Assembly (NCBI RefSeq): GCF_004331995.1
Contig: NZ_SJDT01000001.1
Location: forward strand, 1-64,000
DNA: 64,000 nt
From: Arcanobacterium bovis
GTDB taxonomy: Bacteria > Actinomycetota > Actinomycetes > Actinomycetales > Actinomycetaceae
Reading direction: 5' to 3'
The notes beneath the pieces were generated by a model. It ran no database searches, was not told the DNA's origin, and saw only the letters and a list, made by a program, of their open reading frames with translations. The first letter of the stretch is position 1. Every line of letters starts with the position of its first letter. A program made the position numbers and the translations under genes. Below, in pieces: positions 9,749-21,249 of the stretch.

Positions 9749-10392
9749 TTCGTCTCCTCCTTGGAGTTGGCGCCAACCCAAGCTTCGAGGGCGGCCTCAG
9801 TGAAGATCACATCATCAGCAACGAGAACATCGTACGAGTTCAGCTGGTCGCCGTAAATGCTGTGAACTTCTGGAACGTTACGGAGCGAAAGTACGTTTAC
9901 GTCGTCTTCACGTCCAAGAACCACAAGCGCGCGGCGTCCTTCGTTAACCTTGGCGAGAAGCTTGATAGCTGCCTTGGTCGAAGGAGTATCCGAATCAACG
10001 AAACCCTTAACAACGTGAACGCGACCGTTGCGGGCGCGATCTGAAAGCGACTGACGAAGTGCAGCAGCAATCATCTTCTTAGGGGTACGCTGCGAATAAT
10101 CGCGTGGCTGCGGACCATGAACGATACCGCCACCAGTGAAGTGTGGAGCGCGGATCGAACCCTGACGAGCGCGACCGGTTCCCTTCTGCTTGAAAGGCTT
10201 CACGCCACCGCCGCGAACTTCGCCGCGGGTCTTGGTCTTGTGTGTGCCCTGGCGTGCAGCTGCAAGCTGAGCAGTAACAACCTGGTGGATAAGTGGAATG
10301 TTTGCGTCTACATCGAAAAGCGCAGCTGGAAGAGTTGCCGAGCCGGCCTTCTCTCCTGCGTAATCGAGGACGTCAACCTTGAAGTCTGCCAT
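9745..10392 (-). CDS. rplD: 50S ribosomal protein L4
   Basis: Exit-tunnel protein, 215 aa. The conserved loop [17 protein letters not shown] and [19 protein letters not shown] at about residues 48-92 identifies it. In E. coli L4 also represses the S10 operon through its leader; the actinobacterial equivalent is not established here. It lies between rplC and rplW with a short overlap at the 3-prime side. Confidence 0.97.
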   Translation of the reverse strand: MADFKVDVLDYAGEKAGSATLPAALFDVDANIPLIHQVVTAQLAAARQGTHKTKTRGEVRGGGVKPFKQKGTGRARQGSIRAPHFTGGGIVHGPQPRDYSQRTPKKMIAAALRQSLSDRARNGRVHVVKGFVDSDTPSTKAAIKLLAKVNEGRRALVVLGREDDVNVLSLRNVPEVHSIYGDQLNSYDVLVADDVIFTEAALEAWVGANSKEETK

Positions 10393-10397
10393 TAAAA

Positions 10398-11066
10398 TCA
10401 GGCTCCCTTCACGGCAGTGCGGATCACGACAAGACCGCCCTTGTTACCTGGGATTGCACCCTTAACAAGAATGAGATTGTTCTCGGCGTCGATTGCGTGA
10501 ATGGTCAGGTTCTGAACGGTGACGCGAGCGTTACCCATGCGACCAGCCATGCGCATTCCACGGAATACGCGCGACGGCGTTGCACAAGCACCGATCGAAC
10601 CAGGCTTACGGTGGTTACGGTGAGCACCGTGGGAAGCAGAAACACCAGCGAAACCGTGGCGCTTCATAACTCCAGCAAAGCCCTTGCCCTTTGACTTACC
10701 AATTACGTCAACGGCTTGACCTGCTTCAAACGTGTCCACACCGAGTTCTTGACCGAGGGTGTACTCCCCTGCGTCAGATGTGCGAATTTCTGCTACGTGA
10801 CGACGAGGTGCAACGCCAGCCTTGTCGAAGTGACCCTGGAGTGGCTTCGTCACGTTCTTTGCCTTCAGCTCGCCCGATGCGATCTGAACTGCTTCATAAC
10901 CGTCTACCTCAGATGTACGTACCTGGGTGACTACGTTCTTACCAACTCGCACAACGGTGACTGGAATGAGGTTAGCTTCCTCGTCCCATACCTGCGTCAT
11001 GCCGAGCTTGGTGCCGAGCAGAGCCTTAACTGGCTTTGCTACAGCTGCTTGGATGTTCTTTACCAT
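10398..11066 (-). CDS. rplC: 50S ribosomal protein L3
   Basis: Early-assembling large-subunit protein reaching toward the peptidyl transferase centre, 222 aa. It carries [16 protein letters not shown] at the N terminus and the L3 signature [21 protein letters not shown], then [20 protein letters not shown]. It is the second gene of the S10 operon, 11 bases after rpsJ. Confidence 0.97.
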   Translation of the reverse strand: MVKNIQAAVAKPVKALLGTKLGMTQVWDEEANLIPVTVVRVGKNVVTQVRTSEVDGYEAVQIASGELKAKNVTKPLQGHFDKAGVAPRRHVAEIRTSDAGEYTLGQELGVDTFEAGQAVDVIGKSKGKGFAGVMKRHGFAGVSASHGAHRNHRKPGSIGACATPSRVFRGMRMAGRMGNARVTVQNLTIHAIDAENNLILVKGAIPGNKGGLVVIRTAVKGA

Positions 11067-11077
11067 AATGCGTTACC

Positions 11078-11386
11078 TCAGAGCTTGATCTCGACGCTGA
11101 CGTCTGCTGGAAGATCCAGACGACGCAGGGTGTCAATTGTCTTCAGGGTCGGATCAACGATGTCGATGAGTCGCTTATGCGTACGCATTTCAAACTGCTC
11201 ACGACTGTCCTTGTATTTGTGGGGCGAGCGAATGACTGTGAATACGTTCTTCTCAGTCGGCAACGGCACCGGTCCCACAACCGACGCTCCAGTACGGGTA
11301 ACTTCGTCGACGAGCTTTTTCGCTGCACTGTCGATGACCTCATGGTCATAAGACTTCAGACGGATGCGGATCTTTTGTCCCGCCAT
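11078..11386 (-). CDS. rpsJ: 30S ribosomal protein S10
   Basis: Small-subunit head protein that also pairs with NusB/NusG in transcription antitermination, 102 aa. It begins [20 protein letters not shown] and contains [22 protein letters not shown] and RTHKRLIDI. It is the first gene of the S10 operon, preceded by a long leader and a candidate promoter, and separated from tuf by a strong terminator. Confidence 0.98.
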   Translation of the reverse strand: MAGQKIRIRLKSYDHEVIDSAAKKLVDEVTRTGASVVGPVPLPTEKNVFTVIRSPHKYKDSREQFEMRTHKRLIDIVDPTLKTIDTLRRLDLPADVSVEIKL

Positions 11387-11785
11387 GGCGTCGTCTCCCT
11401 CTCTCTACCGCGGTAACACCGAAACCCGCAGTCGGGCGTGTCGCGCGATAAGTACAACGTCAAGCCCTATGCAGTTTTGGTGAACCTCTTTAATGTACCG
11501 AAGTGCGAATGCAACTTCGGCCAAGTTCATAACTCGGCTAATTCCGAGCAACTTAATTAGTATGCCAAATGTTCGTGACCAGCGGCAAGTTTAAGGCCGG
11601 TTTGGTGGCACAACCCACGTCAGACCGACGTCGGTACCATTTGGCTCCTCAGTGAGCATACCGAGCTTCGAGGCAATTGACCAGATCGGAAGGCGTGAAA
11701 CCGTGCACACTTCCGACGTCTGAACATCCGACATTAGCAATATTGGCTATTCGGCAACGCACTCAGCCTCCGATAGTACCCAACA
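11387..11785 (-). other. S10 operon leader and upstream region, no gene
   Basis: About 400 bases without a supportable gene. It holds the candidate S10 promoter (11559-11588), a leader hairpin at 11498-11520 (CCGAAGT / ACTTCGG arms) and a perfect 12-bp palindrome ACCGACGTCGGT at 11624-11635, upstream of the promoter. The short frames seen here have no ribosome binding site and no recognisable product. Confidence 0.6.
11559..11588 (-). promoter_or_regulatory. Candidate S10 operon promoter
   Basis: On the minus strand TTGCCG and CATACT are separated by 18 bases, with TG just before the -10. The likely start site leaves a leader of about 165 bases before rpsJ. Called by eye only. Confidence 0.5.
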
Positions 11786-11788
11786 CAA

Positions 11789-11823
11789 AAGTGGGCTCCG
11801 CAGCAAAACTGCGAAGCCCACTT
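11789..11823 (-). terminator. Intrinsic terminator after tuf
   Basis: Stem of 15 pairs with one mismatch (AAGTGGGCT...GCAG / CTGC...AGCCCACTT) around CAAAA, then TTTTGTGTT on the minus strand. It separates the str operon from the S10 operon. Confidence 0.88.
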
Positions 11824-11844
11824 AAGAGTTATCTAATCAGTTCA

Positions 11845-13035
11845 TCACTTGATGATCTTGATAACACGGCCTGAACCAACGGTGTGGCCGCCCTCGCGGA
11901 TTGCGAAGCCGAGGCCCTCTTCCATAGCGATTGGCTGGATGAGCTCAACAACCATTTCGGTGTTGTCGCCAGGCATAACCATTTCGGTGCCTTCTGGAAG
12001 GGTGATAACACCGGTAACGTCCGTGGTACGGAAGTAGAACTGTGGACGGTAGTTCGAGAAGAATGGGTTGTGGCGTCCGCCTTCTTCCTTCTTCAGAACG
12101 TAAACCTGAGCTTCGAACTCCGTGTGAGGAGTAATCGTGCCTGGCTTAGCAATAACCTGTCCGCGCTCAACTTCGTCACGCTTGGTGCCACGAAGAAGAA
12201 GTCCACAGTTTTCGCCAGCGTCTGCGTGATCCATCGACTTGTGGAACATTTCGATACCGGTAACGGTGGTCTTCTGTGGTGCACGGATACCGAGGATTTC
12301 AATTTCCTCGTTGAGGTTGAGCATACCGCGCTCAACACGACCGGTAACAACGGTTCCACGACCAGTGATGGTGAAAACGTCTTCGATCGGCATGAGGAAT
12401 GGCTTCTCGAGATCGCGAACTGGATCTGGGAAGTACTCGTCAACCTGGTTCATGAGCTCTTCAACGGAAGCAACCCACTTGGCATCGCCTTCAAGAGCCT
12501 TGAGAGCGGAAACCTGAACAACTGGAGCGTTGTCGCCGTCGAACTCCTGCGAGGAGAGGAGGTCACGAACTTCCATCTCAACGAGCTCGAGGATTTCTTC
12601 GTCATCAACCATGTCGGACTTGTTCAGTGCAACAATGAGGTTTGGAACGCCAACCTGGCGAGCAAGAAGAACGTGCTCGCGGGTCTGAGCCATTGGACCG
12701 TCGGTAGCAGCAACCACGAGGATTGCGCCGTCCATCTGAGCAGCGCCGGTAATCATGTTCTTGATGTAGTCGGCGTGGCCTGGAGCGTCAACGTGTGCGT
12801 AGTGACGCTTTTCGGTCTGGTACTCAACGTGGGAAACGTTAATGGTAATACCACGCTGGCGCTCTTCTGGAGCGTTATCAACCTGATCGAACGGGGTGAA
12901 CTCGTTCAGATCTGGGTACTTGTCTGCAAGTACCTTGGTGATAGCTGCGGTAAGGGTTGTCTTACCATGGTCGACGTGACCGATGGTGCCGATATTCATA
13001 TGCGGCTTGGACTTGTCGTACTTGGCCTTGGCCAC
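11845..13035 (-). CDS. tuf: Elongation factor Tu
   Basis: GTPase that delivers aminoacyl-tRNA to the ribosome, 396 aa. G motifs are clear: GHVDHGKTT (G1), RGITI (G2), DAPGH (G3), NKSD (G4) and SALKAL (G5). The C-terminal domain ends [13 protein letters not shown]. Translation begins at a GTG with AGGAGGG upstream. It is the last gene of the str operon, 122 bases after fusA, with a possible extra promoter in that gap. It is the only tuf copy in the window. Confidence 0.98.
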   Translation of the reverse strand: MAKAKYDKSKPHMNIGTIGHVDHGKTTLTAAITKVLADKYPDLNEFTPFDQVDNAPEERQRGITINVSHVEYQTEKRHYAHVDAPGHADYIKNMITGAAQMDGAILVVAATDGPMAQTREHVLLARQVGVPNLIVALNKSDMVDDEEILELVEMEVRDLLSSQEFDGDNAPVVQVSALKALEGDAKWVASVEELMNQVDEYFPDPVRDLEKPFLMPIEDVFTITGRGTVVTGRVERGMLNLNEEIEILGIRAPQKTTVTGIEMFHKSMDHADAGENCGLLLRGTKRDEVERGQVIAKPGTITPHTEFEAQVYVLKKEEGGRHNPFFSNYRPQFYFRTTDVTGVITLPEGTEMVMPGDNTEMVVELIQPIAMEEGLGFAIREGGHTVGSGRVIKIIK

Positions 13036-13113
13036 TTGTGCCCTCCTGGGACTCGGGTAGTGTCTTTCAGCTTCTAGAATTTAGTGCTTGCGCACAAATC
13101 CATGGCTAAATGA

Positions 13114-13143
13114 ATCCTACTGGTTTAATTGTATTCTTGTAAA
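13114..13143 (-). promoter_or_regulatory. Possible internal tuf promoter
   Basis: In the AT-rich fusA-tuf gap, TTTACA and TAGGAT lie 18 bases apart on the minus strand. Extra tuf promoters in this position are common in bacteria. Weak call by eye. Confidence 0.35.
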
Positions 13144-13157
13144 TTTAACCTGCTGGC

Positions 13158-15278
13158 TCATTCGCCACGGGTCTTCTGAATGATTTCGTCGGCAACAGCC
13201 TTCGGAACCTCTTGGTACTTCGCGAACTGCATGGTGTACACTGCGCGACCCTGCGTCTTTGAACGCAAATCGCCAACGTAACCGAACATTTCGGAAAGCG
13301 GAACATGAGCACGCACGATCTTGACACCGGTAGCGTCCTCCATCGAGGCAATCTGTCCACGGCGGGAGTTAAGATCGCCGATAACATCGCCCATGTACTC
13401 TTCAGGAGTACGAACCTCCACGTCCATCACTGGTTCGAGGATAACCGGCTTGGCGCGCTTAGCGCCCTCGCGGAATACCATCTGACCAGCAATCTTGAAC
13501 GCCATTTCGGAGGAATCGACGTCGTGGTAAGCGCCGTCTTCGAGGGTAGCTTTAACGCCTACCATCGGGAAGCCTGCGAGCACACCATTCTCCATTGCTG
13601 CCTGAATACCTGCATCAACAGATGGAATGTACTCACGAGGAACGCGGCCGCCTGTAACGGCGTCAACAAACTCGTAGGTTGTACCTTCCTCGTTCTCTTC
13701 GAGTGGTTCGAAGGTAACGAGAACCTTAGCGAACTGACCGGAACCACCAGTCTGCTTCTTGTGGGTGTATTCGATCTTCTCAGCCTTAGCGCGAATGGTT
13801 TCGCGGTAAGCAACCATTGGAGCACCAACGTTTGCTTCGACCTTGAATTCACGACGCATACGATCCACGAGAATATCGAGGTGAAGTTCGCCCATACCGC
13901 CGATAACGGTCTGGCCAGTCTCATCATCAAGCTTAACCGAGAAGGTTGGATCTTCTTCAGCAAGCTTCTGGATAGCAATGCCGAGCTTCTCCTGATCGCC
14001 CTTCGACTTAGGCTCAATAGCCACGTGAATAACTGGATCTGGGAAGGTCATCGACTCAAGCGAAATCGGATGTGCAGGATCGCACAAGGTATCACCCGTG
14101 GTGGTATCTTTCAGACCCACAACCGCGTAGATGTGACCAGCGTGTGCAACTTCTACTGGGTTTTCCTTGTTCGAGTGCATCTGGAAGATTTTTCCGATGC
14201 GCTCCTTCTTACCCTTGGTTGCGTTCAGCGTGCCCGAACCAGAATCAATCTTTCCGGAGTAAACGCGAATGTAGGTAAGACGACCGAAGAACGGATGAAC
14301 AGCAATCTTGAATGCGAGTGCGGAGAACGGTTCTTTCTCATCAGCTTCGCGGGTAAGGTGCTTTTCGTCGTCGGAAGGATCAACACCCTTCACTGCCTCG
14401 ATATCGAGCGGTGATGGAAGGAAATCGACAACTGCGTCAAGCATTGGCTGAACGCCAATGTTCTTGTATGCAGAACCACAGTAAACTGGGAAGATATCGC
14501 CATCAATGGTCATCTTACGGATGGCCTTCTTGAGTTCTGCGATCGAGATTTCCTCGCCACCGAAGAACTTCTCCAAGAGAGCGTCGTCAGTTTCTGCAAC
14601 AGTTTCGATCAGCTTTGCGCGGTATTCCTCAGCCTTGTCGAGCATGTCAGCTGGGATTTCTTCCTCAACGACGACGGAACCGTGGGTCTTGTTGCCCTTG
14701 TCGTCCTCAGCTGGGAAGCGAATCGCCTTCATGGTGAGCAGATCGACAACACCCGAAAGTGTGGACTCTGCACCAATTGGGAGCTGCATAACAAGCGGAG
14801 TAGCGTGCAAACGCTCTTCGATAGTACGTACCGAGAAGTAGAAGTCCGCACCCATCTTGTCCATCTTGTTGATGAAGCAGATACGTGGAACGTTGTACTT
14901 GTCAGCTTGACGCCACACGGTCTCGGACTGTGGTTCTACACCTTCCTTGCCGTCGAACACTGCAACAGCGCCGTCGAGAACGCGCAAAGAGCGCTCTACC
15001 TCAACGGTGAAGTCAACGTGTCCTGGGGTGTCGATAATGTTGATCTGCGTACCCTTCCAGAAAGAGGTAACAGCAGCAGACGTAATCGTGATGCCGCGTT
15101 CCTTTTCCTGTTCCATCCAGTCGGTGGTTGAAGCACCATCGTGGGTTTCGCCGATCTTGTAGTTGATGCCGGTGTAGAACAGAATGCGCTCGGTGACGGT
15201 GGTTTTACCAGCGTCAATGTGCGCCATAATTCCAATATTACGGACCTTCTTGAGGTCAGAAAGCACTTCCAGTGCCAT
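13158..15278 (-). CDS. fusA: Elongation factor G
   Basis: Translocase GTPase, 706 aa, full length. The GTPase domain has [20 protein letters not shown] at about residue 14-33, [17 protein letters not shown] and [10 protein letters not shown]. Domain IV and V sequences ([42 protein letters not shown]) are intact. It lies 48 bases after rpsG and is followed by tuf. Confidence 0.98.
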   Translation of the reverse strand: MALEVLSDLKKVRNIGIMAHIDAGKTTVTERILFYTGINYKIGETHDGASTTDWMEQEKERGITITSAAVTSFWKGTQINIIDTPGHVDFTVEVERSLRVLDGAVAVFDGKEGVEPQSETVWRQADKYNVPRICFINKMDKMGADFYFSVRTIEERLHATPLVMQLPIGAESTLSGVVDLLTMKAIRFPAEDDKGNKTHGSVVVEEEIPADMLDKAEEYRAKLIETVAETDDALLEKFFGGEEISIAELKKAIRKMTIDGDIFPVYCGSAYKNIGVQPMLDAVVDFLPSPLDIEAVKGVDPSDDEKHLTREADEKEPFSALAFKIAVHPFFGRLTYIRVYSGKIDSGSGTLNATKGKKERIGKIFQMHSNKENPVEVAHAGHIYAVVGLKDTTTGDTLCDPAHPISLESMTFPDPVIHVAIEPKSKGDQEKLGIAIQKLAEEDPTFSVKLDDETGQTVIGGMGELHLDILVDRMRREFKVEANVGAPMVAYRETIRAKAEKIEYTHKKQTGGSGQFAKVLVTFEPLEENEEGTTYEFVDAVTGGRVPREYIPSVDAGIQAAMENGVLAGFPMVGVKATLEDGAYHDVDSSEMAFKIAGQMVFREGAKRAKPVILEPVMDVEVRTPEEYMGDVIGDLNSRRGQIASMEDATGVKIVRAHVPLSEMFGYVGDLRSKTQGRAVYTMQFAKYQEVPKAVADEIIQKTRGE

Positions 15279-15326
15279 ATAGGTCTCTCTTCTTTAATTG
15301 AAGGAAGCTCGAAAGCAACCTTGTTT

Positions 15327-15797
15327 TTACCAGCGGTAGTGTGCGAAGGCGCGGTTCGATTCGGCCATGCGGTGCATGTCCTCACGACGCTTAACAGCGG
15401 CGCCTAGTCCGTTAGCGGCATCCATGATTTCATTCTGGAGACGCTCGAGCATGGTGTTCTCTCGGCGCTGGCGTGAGAAATCCACGAGCCAACGGAGAGC
15501 GAGAGTATTGGCACGGCCAGGCTTAACCTCAACCGGAACCTGGTACGTTGCGCCACCAACACGGCGGGAACGTACTTCGAGCTGTGGACGAATATTGTCC
15601 ATCGCGCGCTTGAGAACGGCGATTGGATCCTGTCCGGTCTTTTCTGCAACTGCAGCCAATGCACCGTAGACGATGCGCTCAGCAGTGGACTTCTTGCCAT
15701 CAAGAAGAACACGGTTGATGAGCTGAGTTACCAAAGTTGAACCGTGAACTGGATCAGCGATAAGTGGTCGCTTACGAGCGGGACCCTTACGTGGCAT
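15327..15797 (-). CDS. rpsG: 30S ribosomal protein S7
   Basis: Primary 16S rRNA-binding protein that nucleates the 30S head, 156 aa. It starts [20 protein letters not shown] and contains [14 protein letters not shown] and [14 protein letters not shown]. The ATG shares its first base position with the rpsL stop, so the two are coupled. Normal length. Confidence 0.98.
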   Translation of the reverse strand: MPRKGPARKRPLIADPVHGSTLVTQLINRVLLDGKKSTAERIVYGALAAVAEKTGQDPIAVLKRAMDNIRPQLEVRSRRVGGATYQVPVEVKPGRANTLALRWLVDFSRQRRENTMLERLQNEIMDAANGLGAAVKRREDMHRMAESNRAFAHYRW

Positions 15798-16171
15798 TAC
15801 TTCTTCTCCTTCTTCGCACCGTACTTGGAGCGTCCTTGCGAACGGTTCTTGACACCCTGGGTATCAAGAGCGCCACGCACGATGTGGTAGCGGACACCAG
15901 GAAGATCCTTCACACGACCACCGCGAACGAGAACGATCGAGTGCTCCTGAAGGTTGTGACCTTCACCTGGGATGTATGCCGTGACCTCGATACCGGAGGA
16001 CAAACGAACACGGGCGACCTTACGAAGCGCCGAGTTAGGCTTCTTCGGTGTAGTGGTGTAGACGCGGGTGCAAACTCCACGACGCTGCGGGCTCTTCTTA
16101 AGAGCTGGCGTGTTGGAGGCACTAACCTTGCTGCTGCGGCCCTTGCGAACCAGCTGCTGAATAGTTGGCAC
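15797..16171 (-). CDS. rpsL: 30S ribosomal protein S12
   Basis: Decoding-centre protein, 124 aa. It starts at GTG ([12 protein letters not shown]) behind AGGAGAAAT. The streptomycin-related positions look wild type: Lys in [12 protein letters not shown] and Lys in [12 protein letters not shown]. It is the first gene of the rpsL-rpsG-fusA-tuf operon, preceded by a leader of about 190 bases and a candidate promoter. Confidence 0.98.
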   Translation of the reverse strand: MPTIQQLVRKGRSSKVSASNTPALKKSPQRRGVCTRVYTTTPKKPNSALRKVARVRLSSGIEVTAYIPGEGHNLQEHSIVLVRGGRVKDLPGVRYHIVRGALDTQGVKNRSQGRSKYGAKKEKK

Positions 16172-16364
16172 TATTTCTCCTGTTTAACTATTTCTTTCGT
16201 CGAACTGCCCGCCTGTCCGAATGAACCTGCGGTTGAAGAGGACACCGTTCCTCTTCCAACGTCTAAAGACCCTTCATCCGACTCAGTCTCCGCCTGAATT
16301 GCAACTACGAAAGCGAAGTATCGGTTTAGCAACGTGAAGGACCCTAGAACGGGCACCAACGTTA

Positions 16365-16394
16365 AGACTAACGTTTTAGCGGTAAAACAGTCAA
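16365..16394 (-). promoter_or_regulatory. Candidate str operon promoter
   Basis: TTGACT and TAGTCT are 18 bases apart on the minus strand. It lies between the lipoprotein terminator and rpsL. No gene is supportable in 16172-16413; a 78-codon frame there lacks a binding site and family features. Confidence 0.55.
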
Positions 16395-16413
16395 AGACAG
16401 AGCACAAATTGCA

Positions 16414-16452
16414 AACGTGGCACTACACACACTCGGTGTGTAGTGCCACGTT
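16414..16452 (-). terminator. Hairpin terminator after the lipoprotein gene
   Basis: Perfect 17-bp inverted repeat (AACGTGGCACTACACAC and its complement) with a 5-base loop. The minus-strand U-run is imperfect (TTTGCAATTTG). It isolates the upstream gene from the str operon promoter. Confidence 0.8.
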
Positions 16453-16538
16453 ATTGAGTCACAACTGCCGGAATCAAGCCGCGCTAACCAATCAGCACAT
16501 TAAAGCCATTGAGCTGGCACTTGAACCGACCAAGTCAA

Positions 16539-17006
16539 TTACTTGACTTCTTTCCAGCCGTTCTTCTTGAGTTCTTCAACGCTCTTCTTGAGAGAGAGGT
16601 AGTCGATCTTCGAGTCGGTTACCGGAATAAGCTTCGCATCAATAGCCTGCTTCAAGGTTTCCGAATCGCCTACTGGAATCGAAATCGTTTCGGTCATCTT
16701 GCCGTCTTTTTCAGCGATGTCGTACTTAGCGCCCTTAATCTTGGCGTATTCAGCCTTTGCTTCGTCAACGGCCTTCTTGACGATCTCTTTCTGAGTGTCA
16801 TCAAACTTCGCAAGATCAATTTCAGTGTCCTGCTTGAAATCCTGAACCTTATCATCTTCCGCGTTGAGCGTCATGGTGATCTTCAGGCCATCTTTTTCTT
16901 GCGAGAGCTTAGCGGATTCTTTAACTGGTGAGCCGCAAGCAGCCAAACCAAAGATGAGCATCATCGAAGCAAAAAGAGCCGTCAATGCGCGGGTGAACTT
17001 CTTCAT
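16539..17006 (-). CDS. YehR-like (DUF1307) lipoprotein
   Basis: Predicted exported lipoprotein of 155 aa. Residues 1-24 form a signal peptide with lipobox LAAC (Cys24). The rest is charged, Lys/Asp/Glu-rich, with the pattern of DUF1307 lipoproteins (YehR of E. coli and similar Firmicute proteins), ending LKKSVEELKKNGWKEVK. Function is unknown in the family. It stands alone between rpoC and rpsL with its own promoter and terminator, which breaks the usual rpoC-rpsL adjacency. The family call is from memory of sequence pattern; exported lipoprotein is much surer. Confidence 0.8.
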   Translation of the reverse strand: MKKFTRALTALFASMMLIFGLAACGSPVKESAKLSQEKDGLKITMTLNAEDDKVQDFKQDTEIDLAKFDDTQKEIVKKAVDEAKAEYAKIKGAKYDIAEKDGKMTETISIPVGDSETLKQAIDAKLIPVTDSKIDYLSLKKSVEELKKNGWKEVK

Positions 17007-17052
17007 GTAATTTCCTATCCGAGGTGTTCAGCAAAATGCTGTTTACGAACAA

Positions 17053-17081
17053 ATTGTACCAAAGTAGCCACGCCTTGGAAA
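17053..17081 (-). promoter_or_regulatory. Candidate promoter of the DUF1307 lipoprotein
   Basis: TTTCCA and TACAAT are 17 bases apart on the minus strand, about 47 bases upstream of the ATG. AGGAAAT precedes the start codon. Confidence 0.5.
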
Positions 17082-17166
17082 CTGACTCTGCTTTTCGTTA
17101 ACCAGTCGTTTACATTTCAAACATCAAAGCATCCATATTTTGGTATCTCCGATTCTGCAAAATATG

Positions 17167-17202
17167 AAGGCGGGACACTGACCTGCGTCAGCATCCCGCC
17201 TT
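17167..17202 (-). terminator. Intrinsic terminator after rpoC
   Basis: AAGGCGGGA / TCCCGCCTT outer stem with an inner CTGAC/GTCAG pair, followed by a T-rich stretch on the minus strand. It ends the rpoBC transcript. Confidence 0.82.
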
Positions 17203-17250
17203 AATATTTTGGTTACTACAGAATCAGTTCTATCTCGATCCTGAAATCAC

Positions 17251-20200
17251 TCAGAATTGCAGACCAAACCCATAGCCGATCGAGGAATCATAATCGTCGT
17301 AACCGCCGTAACCGTAGATATCGTCGAACGAATCCAGATCGCGGCTAATGATGTTATGCAACTGCTCGTATTCGCTACGTGCAGCAGGCGTTGGCTCAGC
17401 CTTCATGCCACGGAGTTGCTCCAAGCCAGTACCAGCCGGAATCAACTTACCGAGAATGACGTTTTCCTTCAGACCCGACAACGGATCGGACTTCGAATTC
17501 AACGCTGCCTCAGTGAGAACCTTCGTGGTCTCCTGGAAGGACGCAGCCGAGAGCCACGAATCGGTAGCCAAGGAAGCCTTGGTAATACCCATCAGCTCTG
17601 GACGACCCGACGCAGGCTTGCCGCCCTCTGCCAAGGTTGCGCGGTTCGCATCTTCGAATACCGATACGTCTACCAACTCACCCGGAAGCAACGTGGTATC
17701 CCCTGCTTCCAGCACAGTTACGCGGCGAAGCATCTGGCGCACGATAACTTCGATGTGCTTGTCGTGGATTTCCACGCCCTGCGAACGATAAACGTTCTGC
17801 ACTTCGGATACGAGATGCAACTGAGCTTGGCGACGTCCCGTGATACGAAGAACCTTCTTCGGATCAACCGAACCTTCAACGAGCTGCTGTCCAACCGCAA
17901 CGTGCGATCCTTCTGGAACAAGAAGCTTCGCACGCTTGCCCACGAGGTAAACGAGGTCTTCGTCGCCGTCGTCGCGCTTGATAATCAGGCGACGCGAACG
18001 CTCCATGTCCTCGATTTCCAGTCGGCCGGCGGCCTCCGCAAGCGGAGCCTCGCCCTTTGGAGTACGAGCTTCGAAAAGTTCCTGAACACGAGGTAGACCC
18101 TGGGTGATATCCTCTGCGGATGCAGCGCCACCTGTGTGGAAGGTACGCATCGTAAGCTGAGTTCCAGGTTCGCCAATCGACTGAGCGGAAACGATACCCA
18201 CTGCTTCGCCGATGTCAACGAGCTTGCCGGTTGCCAACGAGCGGCCGTAGCAAGCAGCACAGGTGCCCACGCGCGAGTTACAGGTGAGCACGGAGCGAAC
18301 CGTGATCTCCTTGATTCCGGCGTCGATAAGCTTCTCGAGTGCGACGTCGCCAATATCGGTACCTGCCTCAACGACGACGTTTCCATCGGCGTCAAGCGCA
18401 TCCTTTGCGAGGGTGCGTGCGTAAACCGAGGTATCGATATCCTCGGAACGAACGACATTGCCGTCTGCATCGGTGACGATAATTTGCTTAGTCAGACCAC
18501 GCGAGGTGCCACAATCAGCTTCGCGTACGATAACGTCCTGAGCCACGTCCACCAGACGACGGGTCAAGTAACCCGAGTCAGCGGTACGAAGCGCGGTGTC
18601 AGCAAGACCCTTACGAGCACCGTGGGTAGCGGTGAAGTATTCGAGCGCGGACAAGCCTTCACGGTAGTTCGACTTAATCGGACGTGGAATAATTTCACCG
18701 TTCGGATCAGCCACGAGACCACGCATACCAGCAACCTGGCGAATCTGCATCCAGTTACCACGAGCGCCAGAGGAAACCATCTGGTTGATGTTGTTCCAGT
18801 AATCGAACTGGTCACGCATCTCGTCAGCAACCTTGTCGGTCACTTCCGTCCAGAGAGCAACGAGATCCTTACGACGATCTTCGTCACGGATATTTCCTTC
18901 TTGGAAGTCCTGTTCAATCTTGGCAGCTTGCTTTTCGGCAGCCTCAAGAATTTCAGCCTTGTTAGCAGGCGTCTTAACGTCAGATACAGCGATGGTCACG
19001 CCGGAGCGTCCACCCCAGTAGAAGCCCGTCTCCTTAAGAGCGTCAAGCGAGGCACCAACGTCCACCTTCGGGTAGCGTTCTGCGAGCTCATTAACGATAG
19101 CTCCCAGCACCTTCTTGTCTACAACCTTGTTCACGAATGGGAACTGAGTTGGTAGCGCATCGTTGAAGATCGAGCGTCCGAGTGTGGTTTCGAGCAGGAC
19201 GGCGTCGCCCTCTTCGTAGTTCTCCGGTGCGTTCCAGCCACGAGGCAAGACGACGTCCTCCGCGCGGAAACGAATGCGAACGAGCGCATTGAGATCCAAC
19301 TCGCCGAGGTCGAATGCCATCTGAGCTTCTGCAATAGACGAGAAGCAACGACCCTCGCCCTTGCCACCTTCACGAACCATCGTCAAGTGGTACAAGCCGA
19401 TAATCATGTCCTGCGATGGAACCGTAACTGGACGACCATCGGAAGGCTTGAGAATGTTATTCGCTGAAAGCATCAAAATACGTGCTTCTGCCTGCGCTTC
19501 CACCGAAAGCGGCAGGTGCACAGCCATCTGATCGCCGTCGAAGTCAGCGTTAAACGCAGAACATACGAGCGGGTGCAGGCGGATTGCCTTACCTTCGATC
19601 AGCTGAGGCTCGAATGCCTGGATACCAAGACGGTGCAGCGTAGGTGCACGGTTGAGCAATACTGGGTGCTCCTTGATGACCTCTTCGAGCACGTCGAACA
19701 CTTCGTCACGCTGGCGCTCGATGAGACGCTTAGCTGCCTTGATGTTCTTAGCCAATTCAAGATCAACGAGACGCTTCTGCACGAATGGCTTGAAGAGCTC
19801 CAAAGCCATCGTCTTTGGCAGACCACACTGGTGCAACTTCAAAGTTGGACCAACCACGATAACCGAACGACCCGAGTAATCAACACGCTTACCGAGCAGG
19901 TTCTGACGGAAACGACCTTGCTTACCCTTGAGCATGTCCGAAATGGACTTCAACGGACGGTTACCGGCTCCCTGAACTGGGCGGCCACGACGTCCATTGT
20001 CGAAAAGCGAATCCACAGCTTCCTGGAGCATACGCTTTTCGTTGTTCACCATAATTTCAGGCGCGTTGAGATCGATCATGCGCTTGAGACGGTTATTACG
20101 GTTAATGACGCGGCGGTACAAGTCGTTCAAATCGGACGTTGCGAAACGTCCGCCATCAAGCTGCACCATTGGGCGCAAATCCGGTGGAATCACTGGCAGT

Positions 20201-21147
20201 GCGTCCAGCACCATTGCCTCTGGCTTGGTGCCCGAGTGCAAGAAGGCGTTAACAACCTTGATACGCTTCAAAGCGCGAGTCTTGCGCTGAGCGGTGCCGG
20301 TTTCAATTTGTTCAACGAGCGCATCGTGCTCAGTTTGCAAATCGAAATCACGCAGACGACGCTGAATAGCTTCCGCACCACGGAAAGCTTCGAAGTAGTC
20401 GCCCCAACGAGCTTCCATCTCGCGGTATGCGTCTTCGTCACCTTCGAGGTCGCCTACCTTGAGCTTGAGGAACTTGTCCCACACCTCGTCGAGGCGCTCA
20501 AGATCCTGCTCAAACTGACGGCGAACTCGGCGGGTTTCAGCTTCTGCACTGCGCTTGATCTTAGCGCGAGCAGCGGCGTCGGCATTAGAATTCTCGGCTT
20601 CCTTCAAAGCCTCTTCTTCTGCACGCAGAGCCTTCTCAACCTCGGCGTCGCGCTCCTTTTCAAGGTTTGCACGCTCGAGTTCGTATTCGCCGGTGAGAGT
20701 TGCGAGGTCAGCACGACGACGCTCCTCATCCACGCTAGTCACCATGTATGCAGCAAAGTAAATGACCTTTTCCAGATCCTTTGGAGCAATATCAAGGAGG
20801 TAACCAAGGCGCGATGGAACACCCTTGAAGTACCAAATATGAGTTACAGGTGCAGCGAGTTCAATATGACCCATACGCTCGCGGCGCACCTTTGAACGCG
20901 TGACTTCAACGCCACAGCGCTCACAAACAATTCCCTTGTAGCGAGGGCGCTTGTACTTACCACAAGCACACTCCCAATCACGGGTAGGACCGAAAATCTG
21001 CTCACCGAAAAGGCCATCCTTTTCAGGCTTGAGAGTACGGTAGTTGATGGTCTCAGGCTTGGTAACTGTGCCGTGTGACCATGAACGGATATCGTCGGAC
21101 GTGGCCAGCGATATGTGGAGCTGATCGAAGAGATTAACGTCGAGCAA
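17251..21147 (-). CDS. rpoC: DNA-directed RNA polymerase subunit beta-prime
   Basis: Catalytic RNAP subunit, 1298 aa. It has the N-terminal zinc ribbon ([19 protein letters not shown]), the active-site [12 protein letters not shown] motif, bridge-helix/trigger-loop sequences ([39 protein letters not shown]) and the second zinc site ([13 protein letters not shown]). A charged helical insert at about residues 150-270 is the actinobacterial beta-prime insertion. Translation starts at a TTG (MLDVNLF) with GTAGGA upstream. It follows rpoB after 102 bases. Confidence 0.98.
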   Translation of the reverse strand: MLDVNLFDQLHISLATSDDIRSWSHGTVTKPETINYRTLKPEKDGLFGEQIFGPTRDWECACGKYKRPRYKGIVCERCGVEVTRSKVRRERMGHIELAAPVTHIWYFKGVPSRLGYLLDIAPKDLEKVIYFAAYMVTSVDEERRRADLATLTGEYELERANLEKERDAEVEKALRAEEEALKEAENSNADAAARAKIKRSAEAETRRVRRQFEQDLERLDEVWDKFLKLKVGDLEGDEDAYREMEARWGDYFEAFRGAEAIQRRLRDFDLQTEHDALVEQIETGTAQRKTRALKRIKVVNAFLHSGTKPEAMVLDALPVIPPDLRPMVQLDGGRFATSDLNDLYRRVINRNNRLKRMIDLNAPEIMVNNEKRMLQEAVDSLFDNGRRGRPVQGAGNRPLKSISDMLKGKQGRFRQNLLGKRVDYSGRSVIVVGPTLKLHQCGLPKTMALELFKPFVQKRLVDLELAKNIKAAKRLIERQRDEVFDVLEEVIKEHPVLLNRAPTLHRLGIQAFEPQLIEGKAIRLHPLVCSAFNADFDGDQMAVHLPLSVEAQAEARILMLSANNILKPSDGRPVTVPSQDMIIGLYHLTMVREGGKGEGRCFSSIAEAQMAFDLGELDLNALVRIRFRAEDVVLPRGWNAPENYEEGDAVLLETTLGRSIFNDALPTQFPFVNKVVDKKVLGAIVNELAERYPKVDVGASLDALKETGFYWGGRSGVTIAVSDVKTPANKAEILEAAEKQAAKIEQDFQEGNIRDEDRRKDLVALWTEVTDKVADEMRDQFDYWNNINQMVSSGARGNWMQIRQVAGMRGLVADPNGEIIPRPIKSNYREGLSALEYFTATHGARKGLADTALRTADSGYLTRRLVDVAQDVIVREADCGTSRGLTKQIIVTDADGNVVRSEDIDTSVYARTLAKDALDADGNVVVEAGTDIGDVALEKLIDAGIKEITVRSVLTCNSRVGTCAACYGRSLATGKLVDIGEAVGIVSAQSIGEPGTQLTMRTFHTGGAASAEDITQGLPRVQELFEARTPKGEAPLAEAAGRLEIEDMERSRRLIIKRDDGDEDLVYLVGKRAKLLVPEGSHVAVGQQLVEGSVDPKKVLRITGRRQAQLHLVSEVQNVYRSQGVEIHDKHIEVIVRQMLRRVTVLEAGDTTLLPGELVDVSVFEDANRATLAEGGKPASGRPELMGITKASLATDSWLSAASFQETTKVLTEAALNSKSDPLSGLKENVILGKLIPAGTGLEQLRGMKAEPTPAARSEYEQLHNIISRDLDSFDDIYGYGGYDDYDSSIGYGFGLQF

Positions 21148-21249
21148 GATTCCTACTTCCGAAGTATTTTACGCCGGGTAAATTCTTTTGTTTCAATCGG
21201 CGGGCAAGGTAGCAGGCGTTTCGCCACCATGCCCACCGTCGAGAGCTAA

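Noticed and set aside
11884-13077. 397-codon plus-strand frame opposite tuf
   Set aside because: Exact antisense of tuf caused by strong codon bias.
16171-16407. 78-codon minus-strand frame upstream of rpsL
   Set aside because: It overlaps the likely promoter and leader of the str operon and has no binding site.
19516-20895. 459-codon plus-strand frame opposite rpoC
   Set aside because: Shadow of rpoC with no start signals or recognisable domains.
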